Shown piece by piece: positions 14,459 to 21,730 of a stretch of 33,939 bases of DNA. Location: positions 1-33,939 of the forward strand of contig JAJDOK010000034.1 in assembly GCA_022340185.1 (NCBI GenBank), given 5' to 3'. Source of the stretch: Salaquimonas sp. GTDB lineage: Bacteria > Pseudomonadota > Alphaproteobacteria > Rhizobiales > Rhizobiaceae. Numbering within the stretch: position 1 is the stretch's first letter; every line of letters begins with the position of its first letter. Made by a program: the position numbers and the translations under genes. The notes beneath the pieces were generated by a model, which was not told where the DNA came from, did not search any database, and saw only the letters and a list, made by a program, of their open reading frames with translations.

Positions 14459-15595
14459 TTGAAAACTGAAGCGATTGTGGTCGGTGCCGGCATCGCCGGT
14501 TCGATGACGGCCCTGCACCTGGCGCGGCGCGGCGTGAAAACGCGTCTGATCGATCGCTGGGAGCCCGGCCATTCGCGCGCTTCCTCCACCGACTACAATC
14601 GGGTGATCCGCGCCATTCATGGCCGCGACGAGTTCTACACGCGCTGGGCGCGCGAAGCCCGCCTGCGCTGGCTGGAATTGCAGGCCGAAAGCGGACAGAA
14701 GCTTTACTACGAGTGCGGTGCGCTGATCCTGGCGACCGCCGGACATTGCCACTGGGAGGACGCCACCGCCGAGACCTTCACCAAGCTGGGTGTGCCTTTC
14801 CACAAATTCACCCCCGACGAGGTGGCGATCCGCTTTCCGCAATTCGACCCGACCGGCATCGCCTATGCCCTCTACGAGCCGGAAGCCGGCATGAACATGG
14901 CCCATCGCGGCGTCATCACCGCCGTCGACCTTTTCAGGAAGGCCGGCGGCATTGTCGAGCGCGGGCACGTGACGACCGACGAGCGGGAGCGTTTAATGCT
15001 GGACGGCAAGCCGCTCGAAGCCGATCTCATCGTTGTTTCGACCGGCTCATGGATGGCGGACATGTATCCGCGCACGATCAAGCCGATCCTGAAAGTGGTC
15101 GGCGTCAACGTGCTCTACACCTCGACACCCGACGGCTCCACCGCCTTCGACCAGGAAAACATGCCCTGCTGGATCGACCACGGCGAAGGATCGTTCGGCC
15201 TGCCCTCGGTGGAAGGCTCCGGCGTCAAGGCTGCCGTGGTGATCCCCGACAAGATCGACCTCGACCACGACGAAAGGCTGATCCGCCGCCAGATGCTGAG
15301 CCGCACGCGCGCCTATATCCGCAAGCGCTTTCCGGGTCTTGTCGGCCAGCCCGTGGTCGATTCGAAATTCAACCAGATCGCGCTCACGCCCGACACGCAC
15401 TTCATCGTCGACTGGCATCCCGAGCACAAGAACGTGCTGCTGGCCGGCGGCTGCTCCGGCCATCTCTACAAGCATGGTCCCGTATTCGGCGATTTCGTTG
15501 CCGGCGTCGGTCTGCGCGACTATGGCACTGCCGACCGTTTCAAGATCGCCGGCCGCAGGAAACTCTCCCCCGCCGAAAGCCCGTCGGGACGCTGA
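14459..15595 (+). CDS. FAD-dependent amine oxidase of the sarcosine/N-methyltryptophan oxidase family
   Basis: 378 aa, DAO superfamily, closest in layout to monomeric sarcosine oxidase and SolA. These enzymes oxidise an N-alkyl amino acid to the amino acid plus aldehyde and H2O2. The FAD-binding GAGIAG is at 9-14, followed by RWEPGHSRASSTDYNRVIR at 33-51, which corresponds to the HSxxSSHGxxRIIR motif. The C-terminal TPDTHFIVDWHPEHKNVLLA and GCSGHLYK stretches match the family. The Cys that binds FAD covalently in sarcosine oxidases (KxCMYTxTPDEHF) is replaced by Asn (KFNQIALTPDTHF), so FAD is probably not covalently bound. I take the TTG at 14459 as the start because GGGGGGAG is seven bases upstream; the ATG at 14420 lies against operator B and has no ribosome site. 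A secondary-amine dehydrogenase role is an alternative. Confidence 0.87.
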   Translation: MKTEAIVVGAGIAGSMTALHLARRGVKTRLIDRWEPGHSRASSTDYNRVIRAIHGRDEFYTRWAREARLRWLELQAESGQKLYYECGALILATAGHCHWEDATAETFTKLGVPFHKFTPDEVAIRFPQFDPTGIAYALYEPEAGMNMAHRGVITAVDLFRKAGGIVERGHVTTDERERLMLDGKPLEADLIVVSTGSWMADMYPRTIKPILKVVGVNVLYTSTPDGSTAFDQENMPCWIDHGEGSFGLPSVEGSGVKAAVVIPDKIDLDHDERLIRRQMLSRTRAYIRKRFPGLVGQPVVDSKFNQIALTPDTHFIVDWHPEHKNVLLAGGCSGHLYKHGPVFGDFVAGVGLRDYGTADRFKIAGRRKLSPAESPSGR

Positions 15596-15623
15596 CCGTC
15601 TCGGTTACTGAGATAAACCGCCC

Positions 15624-16379
15624 ATGGATTTCAACGGCAAGAAAGTGATCGTCACCGGCGCCAGCCGCGGCATCGGTCTGGCCACTGCCCGCGCCTTCCT
15701 CGCCGCCGGCGCAACCGTCGCCGTCAACGGCCGCAGCGAAGCCTCCGTCGCCCGCGCCCTTGACGAACTTGCCGGCGTCGGTCGCGCCCTCGCCGCACCG
15801 GGCGACGTTGCCTCGGTACCCGGCTGCGAGGCGATGATAGGCGACGCCATCGCCGCACTCGGCGGGCTCGATATCCTTGTCAACAACGCCGGCACGTTCT
15901 TCCGCGGCTCCATCGAGGAGACGGACGAGGCCGCCTGGGATCATGTCCTCAACCCCAATCTCAAGGGGCTTTTCTTCTGCAGCCGCGCCGCCTTGCCGGC
16001 GCTCAGGGCCTCAGGCGGCAGTATCGTCAATGTCGCCTCCGAATCCGGCCTTGCCGGCTATGCCGAAACCTCCGCCTATTGCGCCTCCAAGGGCGCGGTG
16101 GTGAACCTCACGCGTTCCATGGCCATCGAACTCGCACCCCGGGTGCGGGTCAATTGCGTCTGCCCTGGCGTGGTGGAAACCGACATGGCCCGGTCCGCGT
16201 TCGCCATAGCGGGCGATGAGGAGGCCGGCCTCGCCCAGCAGCGCTCGCAATACCCGATGCAAAGGATCGGCACGCCACAGGAAATCGCCGAGGCGATCCT
16301 CTTCCTCGCTTCCGATGAAGCTGGCTTCATCAATGGTGCCGCACTTCCCATCGAAGGCGGCGCCACCGCTGGCGGATAG
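15624..16379 (+). CDS. Short-chain dehydrogenase/reductase downstream of the amine oxidase
   Basis: 251-aa classical SDR. It has GASRGIG (12-18), NNAG near 90, the catalytic Ser in VNVASESGLAG, YCASK as the Tyr-Lys pair, and the PGVVETDM segment after the fifth strand. The Arg after the second strand (VAVNGRSE) favours NADP. It lies 28 bases after the oxidase and is followed by a hairpin terminator, so it is probably the second gene of operator B's rightward operon. The substrate is not readable; reduction or oxidation of a carbonyl or alcohol in the same amine pathway is the natural guess. The TTG-started oxidase and this gene both have modest translation signals. Confidence 0.9.
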   Translation: MDFNGKKVIVTGASRGIGLATARAFLAAGATVAVNGRSEASVARALDELAGVGRALAAPGDVASVPGCEAMIGDAIAALGGLDILVNNAGTFFRGSIEETDEAAWDHVLNPNLKGLFFCSRAALPALRASGGSIVNVASESGLAGYAETSAYCASKGAVVNLTRSMAIELAPRVRVNCVCPGVVETDMARSAFAIAGDEEAGLAQQRSQYPMQRIGTPQEIAEAILFLASDEAGFINGAALPIEGGATAGG

Positions 16380-16395
16380 CGCAAATACGGCGAAA

Positions 16396-16438
16396 GGAAA
16401 TCCGCCCAGAACTGCTCGACAGTCCTGAGCGGATTTCC
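16396..16438. terminator. Bidirectional terminator between the SDR and DUF6455 genes
   Basis: Ten-base arms GGAAATCCGC (16396-16405) and GCGGATTTCC (16429-16438) enclose a smaller ACTG/CAGT stem. It stands between two convergent genes. Tracts of A and T in the arms fit use in both directions. Confidence 0.6.
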
Positions 16439-16484
16439 CCGTCAGGCAGCCCCCTGCCCGATGGTCGATCATGAAACTTTCAAA

Positions 16485-16844
16485 TCAGGCTGCGCCCGCC
16501 ATCTCCGCGTAACGCGACGCGTTCGGGCAGAAATCGTCCGGACCGACATAGGAGTCGCCGGCGAGGAAGCGCGCACATATGCCCGAAGATTTGCACTTGC
16601 CGCAGGCGAGTGAAATATCGAGGCAAGTCTGCCGGTCGCGGTCGATATCTTCCGCGCTCAGTCCGAACCGCGCCGCCATCGCCAACAGACGATCGCGCGT
16701 ATCATCACGCCCATCAAGCAGTTCAAACACGTCGGCGCGCAACATTCCCAGATCTTCCTGATCGATGCGCGAAAGACCGGCGACATAAGCGCGGTCACGC
16801 TCGCGCATCATCCAGTCGCGGATCGTCGCAGATAGCGTTTTCAT
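16485..16844 (-). CDS. Small Cys-rich DUF6455-family protein under an FNR/FixK box
   Basis: 119 aa of unknown function. The N-terminal two thirds are helical and highly charged (TIRDWMMRERDRAYVAGLSRIDQEDLGMLRADVFELL). The last third carries five Cys in CLDISLACGKCKSSGICARF and DFCPNA, a pattern I associate with alphaproteobacterial DUF6455 proteins and one that could hold a metal or Fe-S cluster. No signal peptide or membrane segment is visible. The start ATG at 16844 has GGAGG nine bases upstream. It stands alone between two convergent or oppositely read operons. A perfect TTGAT-N4-ATCAA box about 60 bases upstream implies expression under low oxygen. Confidence 0.8.
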   Translation of the reverse strand: MKTLSATIRDWMMRERDRAYVAGLSRIDQEDLGMLRADVFELLDGRDDTRDRLLAMAARFGLSAEDIDRDRQTCLDISLACGKCKSSGICARFLAGDSYVGPDDFCPNASRYAEMAGAA

Positions 16845-16900
16845 CGTGCGATACCTCCAGATTCCATTGACAAGGAATGGACGAAACCGCCAATGGTTCC

Positions 16901-16914
16901 TTGATCCAAATCAA
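16901..16914 (-). promoter_or_regulatory. FNR/FixK (Anr) binding box upstream of the DUF6455 gene
   Basis: TTGATCCAAATCAA is an exact match to the consensus TTGAT-N4-ATCAA of the Crp-Fnr regulators FNR, Anr and FixK. Its centre is 63 bases before the start codon at 16844, which leaves room for an activator site at about -41 and a short leader with the GGAGG ribosome site. Confidence 0.75.
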
Positions 16915-16942
16915 GTAGATAGCGATAAAATCGTACCTGCGA

Positions 16943-16973
16943 GCCAAAGAAAAAGGCGGGCCAACGGCCCGCC
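16943..16973 (-). terminator. Rho-independent terminator of glxBCD
   Basis: On the minus strand a perfect 8-bp stem (GGCGGGCC 16955-16962 / GGCCCGCC 16966-16973, 3-base loop) is followed directly by TTTTTCTTTGG. It lies 30 bases after the glxD stop. Confidence 0.9.
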
Positions 16974-17002
16974 CGGTCTCATACCCATCCTGGCAGTCTG
17001 TA

Positions 17003-18424
17003 CTACCACTGGAAGGCCCGGTCGATACCCGCCATCTTAACGCCTGTAAACGCCGACGCCTCGAAGGAAAGCGCCCGCAGATCCTCCGTTTCCAGATTGT
17101 GGACCGAGGACTTGCCGCAGGCTTTCGCCAGCGCCGTGATCTCCATGGTCATGGCTGTCAGATAGCGCGCGATGCGTTCGGCGCCGGCATGCGGGTCCAT
17201 GCGTTCTTCCAGTTCCGGCGTCTGCGTCGCGATACCCACCGGGCACAGACCCGTATGGCAATGGTGGCAGGCGCCGGGCGAGGTGCCGAGCTTCTGGTAG
17301 CCTTCCAGATAGCGCGGCGAATTGCAGCCGAGCGCCATCATCGCGCCGTTGCCGATCATCACGGCGTCGGCGCCGAGCGCCAGGCATTTCGCCGCGTCGA
17401 CGCCGGAACGGATGCCGCCCGCTGCGACAAGGGAGACCTTGCCGGTCATGCCGGATTCGTCCAGCGCCTCGCGCGCCGCGCGGATCGCCGAGATCGTCGG
17501 AATGCCGGTATGGTTGAGCAGCAGTTCCGGCGATGCGCCGGTGCCGCCTTCCGCGCCGTCGACAACGACCACGTCGGCGCCGGCCTTGGCCGCGATCGCC
17601 ACGTCATAACGCGGCCGCGTCGCGCCCATCTTGATGAAGATCGGCACCTGGTAATTGGTCGCGATACGCAATTCCTCGATCTTGACCGCCAGATCGTCGG
17701 CGCCGAGGAAATCCGGGTGACGGATGGTCGAGCGCTGGTCGACGCCTTCCGGCAGGGTACGCATCTTGGAGACGCGCGGGCTGACCTTCATGCCAAGCAG
17801 CAGGCCGCCGGTACCGGGTTTCGCGCCCTGTCCGACGACGATCTCGACGCCATCGGCACGGCGCAGATGGTCGAGATCGATGCGGTAGCGCGCCGGCGAC
17901 ATCTGGTAGACCAGCGTGTTCGAGGCTTCGCGCTCTTCCTCCAGCATGCCGCCCTCGCCGGTGCAGGTCATGGTGCCGACCTTCGAGGAGCCGTAACCGA
18001 GCGCCGCCTTGGCATGCGCCGACAGCGCGCCAAACGACATCGAGGCGATGTAGATCGGGATTTTCAGTTCGATCGGTTTTTCGGCAAGGCCTCTGCCGCC
18101 GCCAAGCACCGTGGTCGTGTCGCAGCTCTCGCGATAGCCCTCGAGCGGCAGGCGCGTCATCGACGCCGGCACGAAGGTCAGGTCGTCGAAGGTCGGCATG
18201 CGATGGTTGAACGTGTTGAAGCCGCGCACCTGGTAGCGCCCGAGCTGCGCCAGCGCATGCACTTCCGAGATCGCTTCCGGCGTCCAGCGGGTCGAGCCGC
18301 CCTCGTCATAGGAGGAAGGCACGCCGGCCGGCCGGCCCTCGATGGCGCCGTCGCGGAACCTGACGTCATCTTCCGACGGCTGTTCGAACGGATATTGATA
18401 GGGAGTGTTCAAATCATCAGCCAT
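17003..18424 (-). CDS. glxD: GlxD / MgsC: FMN-binding glutamate-synthase-like subunit of N-methylglutamate synthase
   Basis: 473 aa. It corresponds to the central and FMN-binding part of the glutamate synthase large subunit. Seen are the barrel motifs SMSFGALSAHAKAALGYGSS, GQGAKPGTGGLLLG, VVDGAEGGTGASPELLL and AGGIRSGVDAAKCLALGAD, and the Cys cluster HHCHTGLCPVGIATQ that binds the 3Fe-4S centre. As separate subunits, GlxB-GlxC-GlxD form methylamine-glutamate N-methyltransferase (MgsABC). This enzyme takes the amine from a gamma-glutamylalkylamide and makes an N-alkylglutamate. The chosen ATG at 18424 overlaps glxC by 16 bases. A TTG ten codons upstream is possible. It is the last gene of the operon. 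Confidence 0.9.
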   Translation of the reverse strand: MADDLNTPYQYPFEQPSEDDVRFRDGAIEGRPAGVPSSYDEGGSTRWTPEAISEVHALAQLGRYQVRGFNTFNHRMPTFDDLTFVPASMTRLPLEGYRESCDTTTVLGGGRGLAEKPIELKIPIYIASMSFGALSAHAKAALGYGSSKVGTMTCTGEGGMLEEEREASNTLVYQMSPARYRIDLDHLRRADGVEIVVGQGAKPGTGGLLLGMKVSPRVSKMRTLPEGVDQRSTIRHPDFLGADDLAVKIEELRIATNYQVPIFIKMGATRPRYDVAIAAKAGADVVVVDGAEGGTGASPELLLNHTGIPTISAIRAAREALDESGMTGKVSLVAAGGIRSGVDAAKCLALGADAVMIGNGAMMALGCNSPRYLEGYQKLGTSPGACHHCHTGLCPVGIATQTPELEERMDPHAGAERIARYLTAMTMEITALAKACGKSSVHNLETEDLRALSFEASAFTGVKMAGIDRAFQW

Positions 18425-19101
18425 GCGCTTGCATCCCGGCTCTCGAAATACCAAAGGCGCTGACCGGAGATCATCTTGCGCCAGTTACGCGAGGAATCGG
18501 CCAGACCGAGCGGTTCCAGAATGGCGTCCACCTCGGCGACTTCCTCGGCTGAGGGTTCGACCACCTTGACATCGACGCCAAGACTGTCGACCGGCCCGGC
18601 TACCCAGACCTCGCCCTGCCACAGCGCGTCGGCGCAGGAATGGCCCGCACCGCCGAGCGCAATGATCTTGCCGGCATGCGCCATAAAACCGGACTGGTAG
18701 CCTATTCTGCCCTCGACGACGATGTTGCCGCCCTTCATGGCGACGCCGACGCGTGGTCCGCAATCGCCCTTGACGTGGATGGTACCATCGATCATCGCCG
18801 CGCCGACCGACATGCCGGCATAACCGCCGATGGTGATTTGGCCGTGCGACATGCCTTCGCCAGCCGCCCAGCCGGCATTGCGCTCGACCGTGATCGTGGC
18901 GCCGTCGTTGAGACCGCCGCAATAATAGCCGACTGAACCCTCGAAATGCACATTGGCGCCGTCCGGAAGCCCGACACCGAGATTGTGGCGCGACAGCGTG
19001 TTGCGAACGACCACCTTGTGGCCCGCCGCGCAGGCCGCCTGGATTTCCTCGTTGATTTCGCGAATGTGACGCTTGCCAACTTCGATGACGACTTCGCTCA
19101 T
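18409..19101 (-). CDS. glxC: GlxC / MgsB: GltB C-terminal (GXGXG) domain subunit
   Basis: 230 aa. It is equivalent to the right-handed beta-helix domain at the C-terminus of the glutamate synthase large subunit. The repeated glycine-rich turns are clear (VGYYCGGLNDGATITVERN, GGYAGMSVGAAMIDGTIHV, GDCGPRVGVAMKGGNIVVEG, IGYQSGFMAHAGKIIALGGA). The domain is structural and connects the amidotransferase and FMN subunits; no catalytic residues are expected. It starts in an ATGA overlap with glxB (19098-19101), so translation is coupled, and runs into glxD. Confidence 0.9.
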   Translation of the reverse strand: MSEVVIEVGKRHIREINEEIQAACAAGHKVVVRNTLSRHNLGVGLPDGANVHFEGSVGYYCGGLNDGATITVERNAGWAAGEGMSHGQITIGGYAGMSVGAAMIDGTIHVKGDCGPRVGVAMKGGNIVVEGRIGYQSGFMAHAGKIIALGGAGHSCADALWQGEVWVAGPVDSLGVDVKVVEPSAEEVAEVDAILEPLGLADSSRNWRKMISGQRLWYFESRDASAWLMI

Positions 19102-20042
19102 GCGGCAAGGCTCCGGTTGCCAACGCCCCAGATGCCGGTCAGCGACGGCCCGTCATAATTGATCACGTCGCACTCGCCGGAGAAGATGCGGCGCACCGCC
19201 TGCTCTTCGGTGGCTGCCGCCATCTCGCCATTCTCTTCGACCACGACCAGCGGCTTCATGGCGAAGCGGTCCTTGGCGAAGCCGATGCCGTCGCGGTCGG
19301 CGATCATGTAGGTGAAGACGCCGTCGATCGAGCTGATCGACTTCTTCAGCGCCTGGGCTGCCGTCAGGCCGGAGGCGATCTGGTCGGAGACCCACACCGC
19401 GATCAGTTCGCTGTCATTCTCGGTCAGGAAGCGGTAGCCCTTGCGCATCAGCTTCTCGCGCCAGGTGAAATAGTCGGTGATCTGCCCGTTGTGGACAATG
19501 GCGACATCGGGGAACGGCCGCGCCCAGAACGGGTGGCTGGCATTGGGCAGAACCGAGCTTTCGGTCGCAAGCCGCGCATGTCCAAGGCCATGGGTGCCGA
19601 TCATGTTACGCACGCCATGCTTGTCGGCGACAGCCGCCGAGGAACCAACATCCTTGATGATCTCCAGCGAACGCCCGCACGACTGGATCTCGAAATGCTC
19701 GCCCAGCGTATCAGCGTCGCGCAGCCAGCGCGTCAGATCGATCGGATCGCGGATGATGATGCGCGCGCAGTAATGCGCATGATCGTCGCTCGTGAACGTC
19801 GCATCCTCGGTGAAATCGGAACCGTGCTCATGCAGGATGGCGCGGAATTCGTCCATGTCCTTGCCGAGCCGGTTCTTGTCGAAGCCCATGCCGCGCAGGA
19901 CATATTCACCGTCGAGCGGTGGACCGTAGACGGCAAATCCGGTCGAATCCGCACCGCGGTGTTCCTGTGCGTCCATCAGTTCGACAAGATCGGCCCCGAC
20001 CCTTCCGGCAGAGTTGAGAATTCTGCCTGCTATGCCACACAT
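19098..20042 (-). CDS. glxB: GlxB / MgsA: class-II glutamine amidotransferase subunit
   Basis: 314 aa. The Ntn-type amidotransferase domain has its nucleophile at Cys2 (MCGIAGRIL). This fixes the start at 20042, where GGGAGG lies upstream; the open frame continues 24 codons further but that would bury the nucleophile. Other marks are the RGADSTGFAVYG segment, HGLGHARLAT, and the NGQITDYFTWREKL and ENDSELIAVW stretches. In glutamate synthase this domain splits glutamine. In MgsABC it splits the gamma-glutamylalkylamide and passes the amine along the complex. The promoter carries operator C. No mgdABCD (N-methylglutamate dehydrogenase) genes follow in this window. Confidence 0.9.
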   Translation of the reverse strand: MCGIAGRILNSAGRVGADLVELMDAQEHRGADSTGFAVYGPPLDGEYVLRGMGFDKNRLGKDMDEFRAILHEHGSDFTEDATFTSDDHAHYCARIIIRDPIDLTRWLRDADTLGEHFEIQSCGRSLEIIKDVGSSAAVADKHGVRNMIGTHGLGHARLATESSVLPNASHPFWARPFPDVAIVHNGQITDYFTWREKLMRKGYRFLTENDSELIAVWVSDQIASGLTAAQALKKSISSIDGVFTYMIADRDGIGFAKDRFAMKPLVVVEENGEMAAATEEQAVRRIFSGECDVINYDGPSLTGIWGVGNRSLAA

Positions 20043-20065
20043 GGAAACCTCCCTGTCACTAGTCA

Positions 20066-20099
20066 TGTATACTGTATTCAGTATCCATCGCCAGTGCAA
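20066..20099 (-). promoter_or_regulatory. Promoter of glxBCD with GntR operator C
   Basis: On the minus strand there is -35 TTGCAC (20099-20094), 17 bases and -10 TACAGT (20076-20071). Operator TGTATACTGTATTCA lies at 20066-20080 over the -10. It also holds the extra symmetry ATACTG-TATT-CAGTAT (20069-20084). Confidence 0.75.
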
Positions 20100-20145
20100 G
20101 GACCTGCGCCACATTTCGTGTGTTTACGGGCCTGATATCGCGAGG

Positions 20146-20173
20146 TTGCGGGCCTATATGAATACGGTATACA
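20146..20173 (+). promoter_or_regulatory. Promoter of gntR with operator D (autoregulation)
   Basis: -35 TTGCGG (20146-20151), 16 bases, -10 TATACA (20168-20173). The operator TGAATACGGTATACA (20159-20173), whose reverse complement is TGTATACCGTATTCA, covers the -10. Position suggests that the GntR protein represses its own gene. Confidence 0.7.
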
Positions 20174-20203
20174 AAAAACGGAACTGTCCGGGAGGATTCG
20201 GCC

Positions 20204-20863
20204 ATGGCCCTGAAAACCATCAAGCTTGAGCGTCAGCGCCTCGCCGATATCGTCTACGATCAGCTGCTCGAGGCGATCCGCAACGGCGACATCGCCGAGG
20301 ACGAGCAACTCGTCCAGGAAAAGCTCGCCGATCAGTTGCAGATCAGCCGCACGCCCGTTCGCGAGGCTCTGTTGCGGCTGGAGCAGGACGGCATCCTGGT
20401 AACCTCGCCGCGCGGCGGTTTCACGCTCTACAAGATGAGCAGGAAGGAGGTGCGCGAACTCTATCAGGCGCGCGCGGCCATCGAGGGCCAGGCGGTTCGC
20501 ATCCTCGCCAGCAACAAGGACAAGTCGGTCATCTCCCGCCTTCGCGAAATCATTGCGCGCGAGGAGAATATCTCGTCGAATTCGGTCGACGCCTATTTCA
20601 ATGCCAATCGCAAGATCCACCGCGCCATGGTGGAATTGACCGACAACCGCTACCTGCTCGAAATGTTCGACAACATCTGGAACAGGGCGACCTCCTACAA
20701 TCTTTTCGCGGCGATCGAGAAGGTCGATCTGGCCAATTCGCTCGGCGATCATCTGCGCCTGGTCGACGCGATAGAAACCGGAAATCCGACCCTTGCAATG
20801 GAGGCGATTGTCGATCATATAACCGACGGTTTCGAGCTGCAGGTCAAGGCGCTCGAACGTTAG
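20204..20863 (+). CDS. GntR-family (FCD domain) regulator of the amine/BMC regulon
   Basis: 219 aa, FadR-type GntR regulator. The winged helix is plain (LADIVYDQLLEAIRNGDI, LADQLQISRTPVREALLRLEQDGIL, about residues 13-66). It is followed by an FCD effector domain with the likely metal ligands in NANRKIHRAM, LGDHLRLVDAI and VDHITDGF. The start at 20204 has GGAGG upstream. It is divergent from glxBCD, and its own promoter holds one of four copies of a 15-mer found at every other promoter of the predicted pathway. Effector candidates are the imported substrate or a glutamylated intermediate; the sequence does not decide. FCD regulators usually leave DNA when the effector binds. Confidence 0.92.
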   Translation: MALKTIKLERQRLADIVYDQLLEAIRNGDIAEDEQLVQEKLADQLQISRTPVREALLRLEQDGILVTSPRGGFTLYKMSRKEVRELYQARAAIEGQAVRILASNKDKSVISRLREIIAREENISSNSVDAYFNANRKIHRAMVELTDNRYLLEMFDNIWNRATSYNLFAAIEKVDLANSLGDHLRLVDAIETGNPTLAMEAIVDHITDGFELQVKALER

Positions 20864-20876
20864 CGATCTATGCCGG

Positions 20877-20900
20877 CCGGGTGGCCATCCCGGTATCTTT
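20877..20900 (+). terminator. Weak terminator-like hairpin after gntR
   Basis: A 5-bp stem CCGGG (20877-20881) / CCCGG (20889-20893) is followed by TATCTTT. The short stem makes it doubtful, and read-through into the amidotransferase gene is possible. Confidence 0.3.
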
Positions 20901-20967
20901 AGACATAGCCGCAACGCACCTAACTCTCGGTCAGGACCGTGCGCCATGGTTTGAGGGGAGTTGTGCC

Positions 20968-21711
20968 ATGCGCATCGCTATCCTGCTTACCGAAATCGAC
21001 GATTCCGATTTCACCCGCTCCTTTCCCGACGACGCGGAGAAGTTCCGCCGCCTGCTGCAACCGTTGCGGCCGGACTGGGATTTTACGACCTGTCACGTCA
21101 GCGCCGACATCTTTCCCGCCGACCTGAGCGATTACGACGGCATTCTCATCACCGGCAGTCCGGCTTCGGTGCATGATGAGTTTCCGTGGATCGTGCGGCT
21201 GTTCGATCTGATCCGCGAGGCCGACAGCCGCCGTATGCCGATGTTTGGCACCTGTTTCGGCCATCAGGCGATTGCCGTGGCACTTGGCGGCAAAGTCGCC
21301 CGCAACGGTGCCGGATGGGGCCTGGGCGCGACCACCACCACCTTTACCCGCCATCTCGACTGGATGCGCCCCCGCCACGAGGAGATCCGCCTCTATTGCG
21401 CCCATAACGAGCAGGTCGTCGACCTGCCCGCGCGCGCAATCGTACTCGGTCACGATGCGATCGCGACGGTCTCCGCCTACGCCATCGGTGACCACATCCT
21501 GTGCACCCAGCACCATCCCGAGATGACACCGGACTATGTCGACGGCTTGCTGGATTACATGGCTTTCGACGTTGACCCGGCTGTCATCGGACACGCGCGC
21601 AACTCCGTCGCAGATGGCGCGGAAGGTGCGAAGTTCGCCCACTGGATCGCTGACTTCTACGATGCGTCGCACGCCGCAAACCATGCCCAAATTGAACTTC
21701 AGGCGGCCTGA
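20968..21711 (+). CDS. Class-I glutamine-amidotransferase-like protein (possible gamma-glutamyl amide hydrolase)
   Basis: 247 aa. Type-1 GATase fold as in GuaA and PuuD: the nucleophile elbow GTCFGHQAIA gives Cys, and HHPEM gives the His-Glu pair near residue 180. No synthetase domain is attached, so it is a free-standing hydrolase or amidotransferase. In the Puu pathway and in aniline degradation (TdnT/AtdA2), a free enzyme of this fold acts together with a glutamine-synthetase-like ligase. Here it follows gntR by 104 bases on the same strand, so it may belong to the same regulon. The start ATG at 20968 has GGGGAG eight bases upstream. A side-branch hydrolase that removes unwanted gamma-glutamyl amides is plausible but unproven. 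Confidence 0.78.
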   Translation: MRIAILLTEIDDSDFTRSFPDDAEKFRRLLQPLRPDWDFTTCHVSADIFPADLSDYDGILITGSPASVHDEFPWIVRLFDLIREADSRRMPMFGTCFGHQAIAVALGGKVARNGAGWGLGATTTTFTRHLDWMRPRHEEIRLYCAHNEQVVDLPARAIVLGHDAIATVSAYAIGDHILCTQHHPEMTPDYVDGLLDYMAFDVDPAVIGHARNSVADGAEGAKFAHWIADFYDASHAANHAQIELQAA

Positions 21712-21730
21712 CCGGCCGGCCGGTCTGGCG

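Noticed and set aside
17099-18463. Plus-strand frame of 454 codons opposite glxD
   Set aside because: Mirror of the glxD coding sequence with Arg/His/Asp-rich composition and no known motif.
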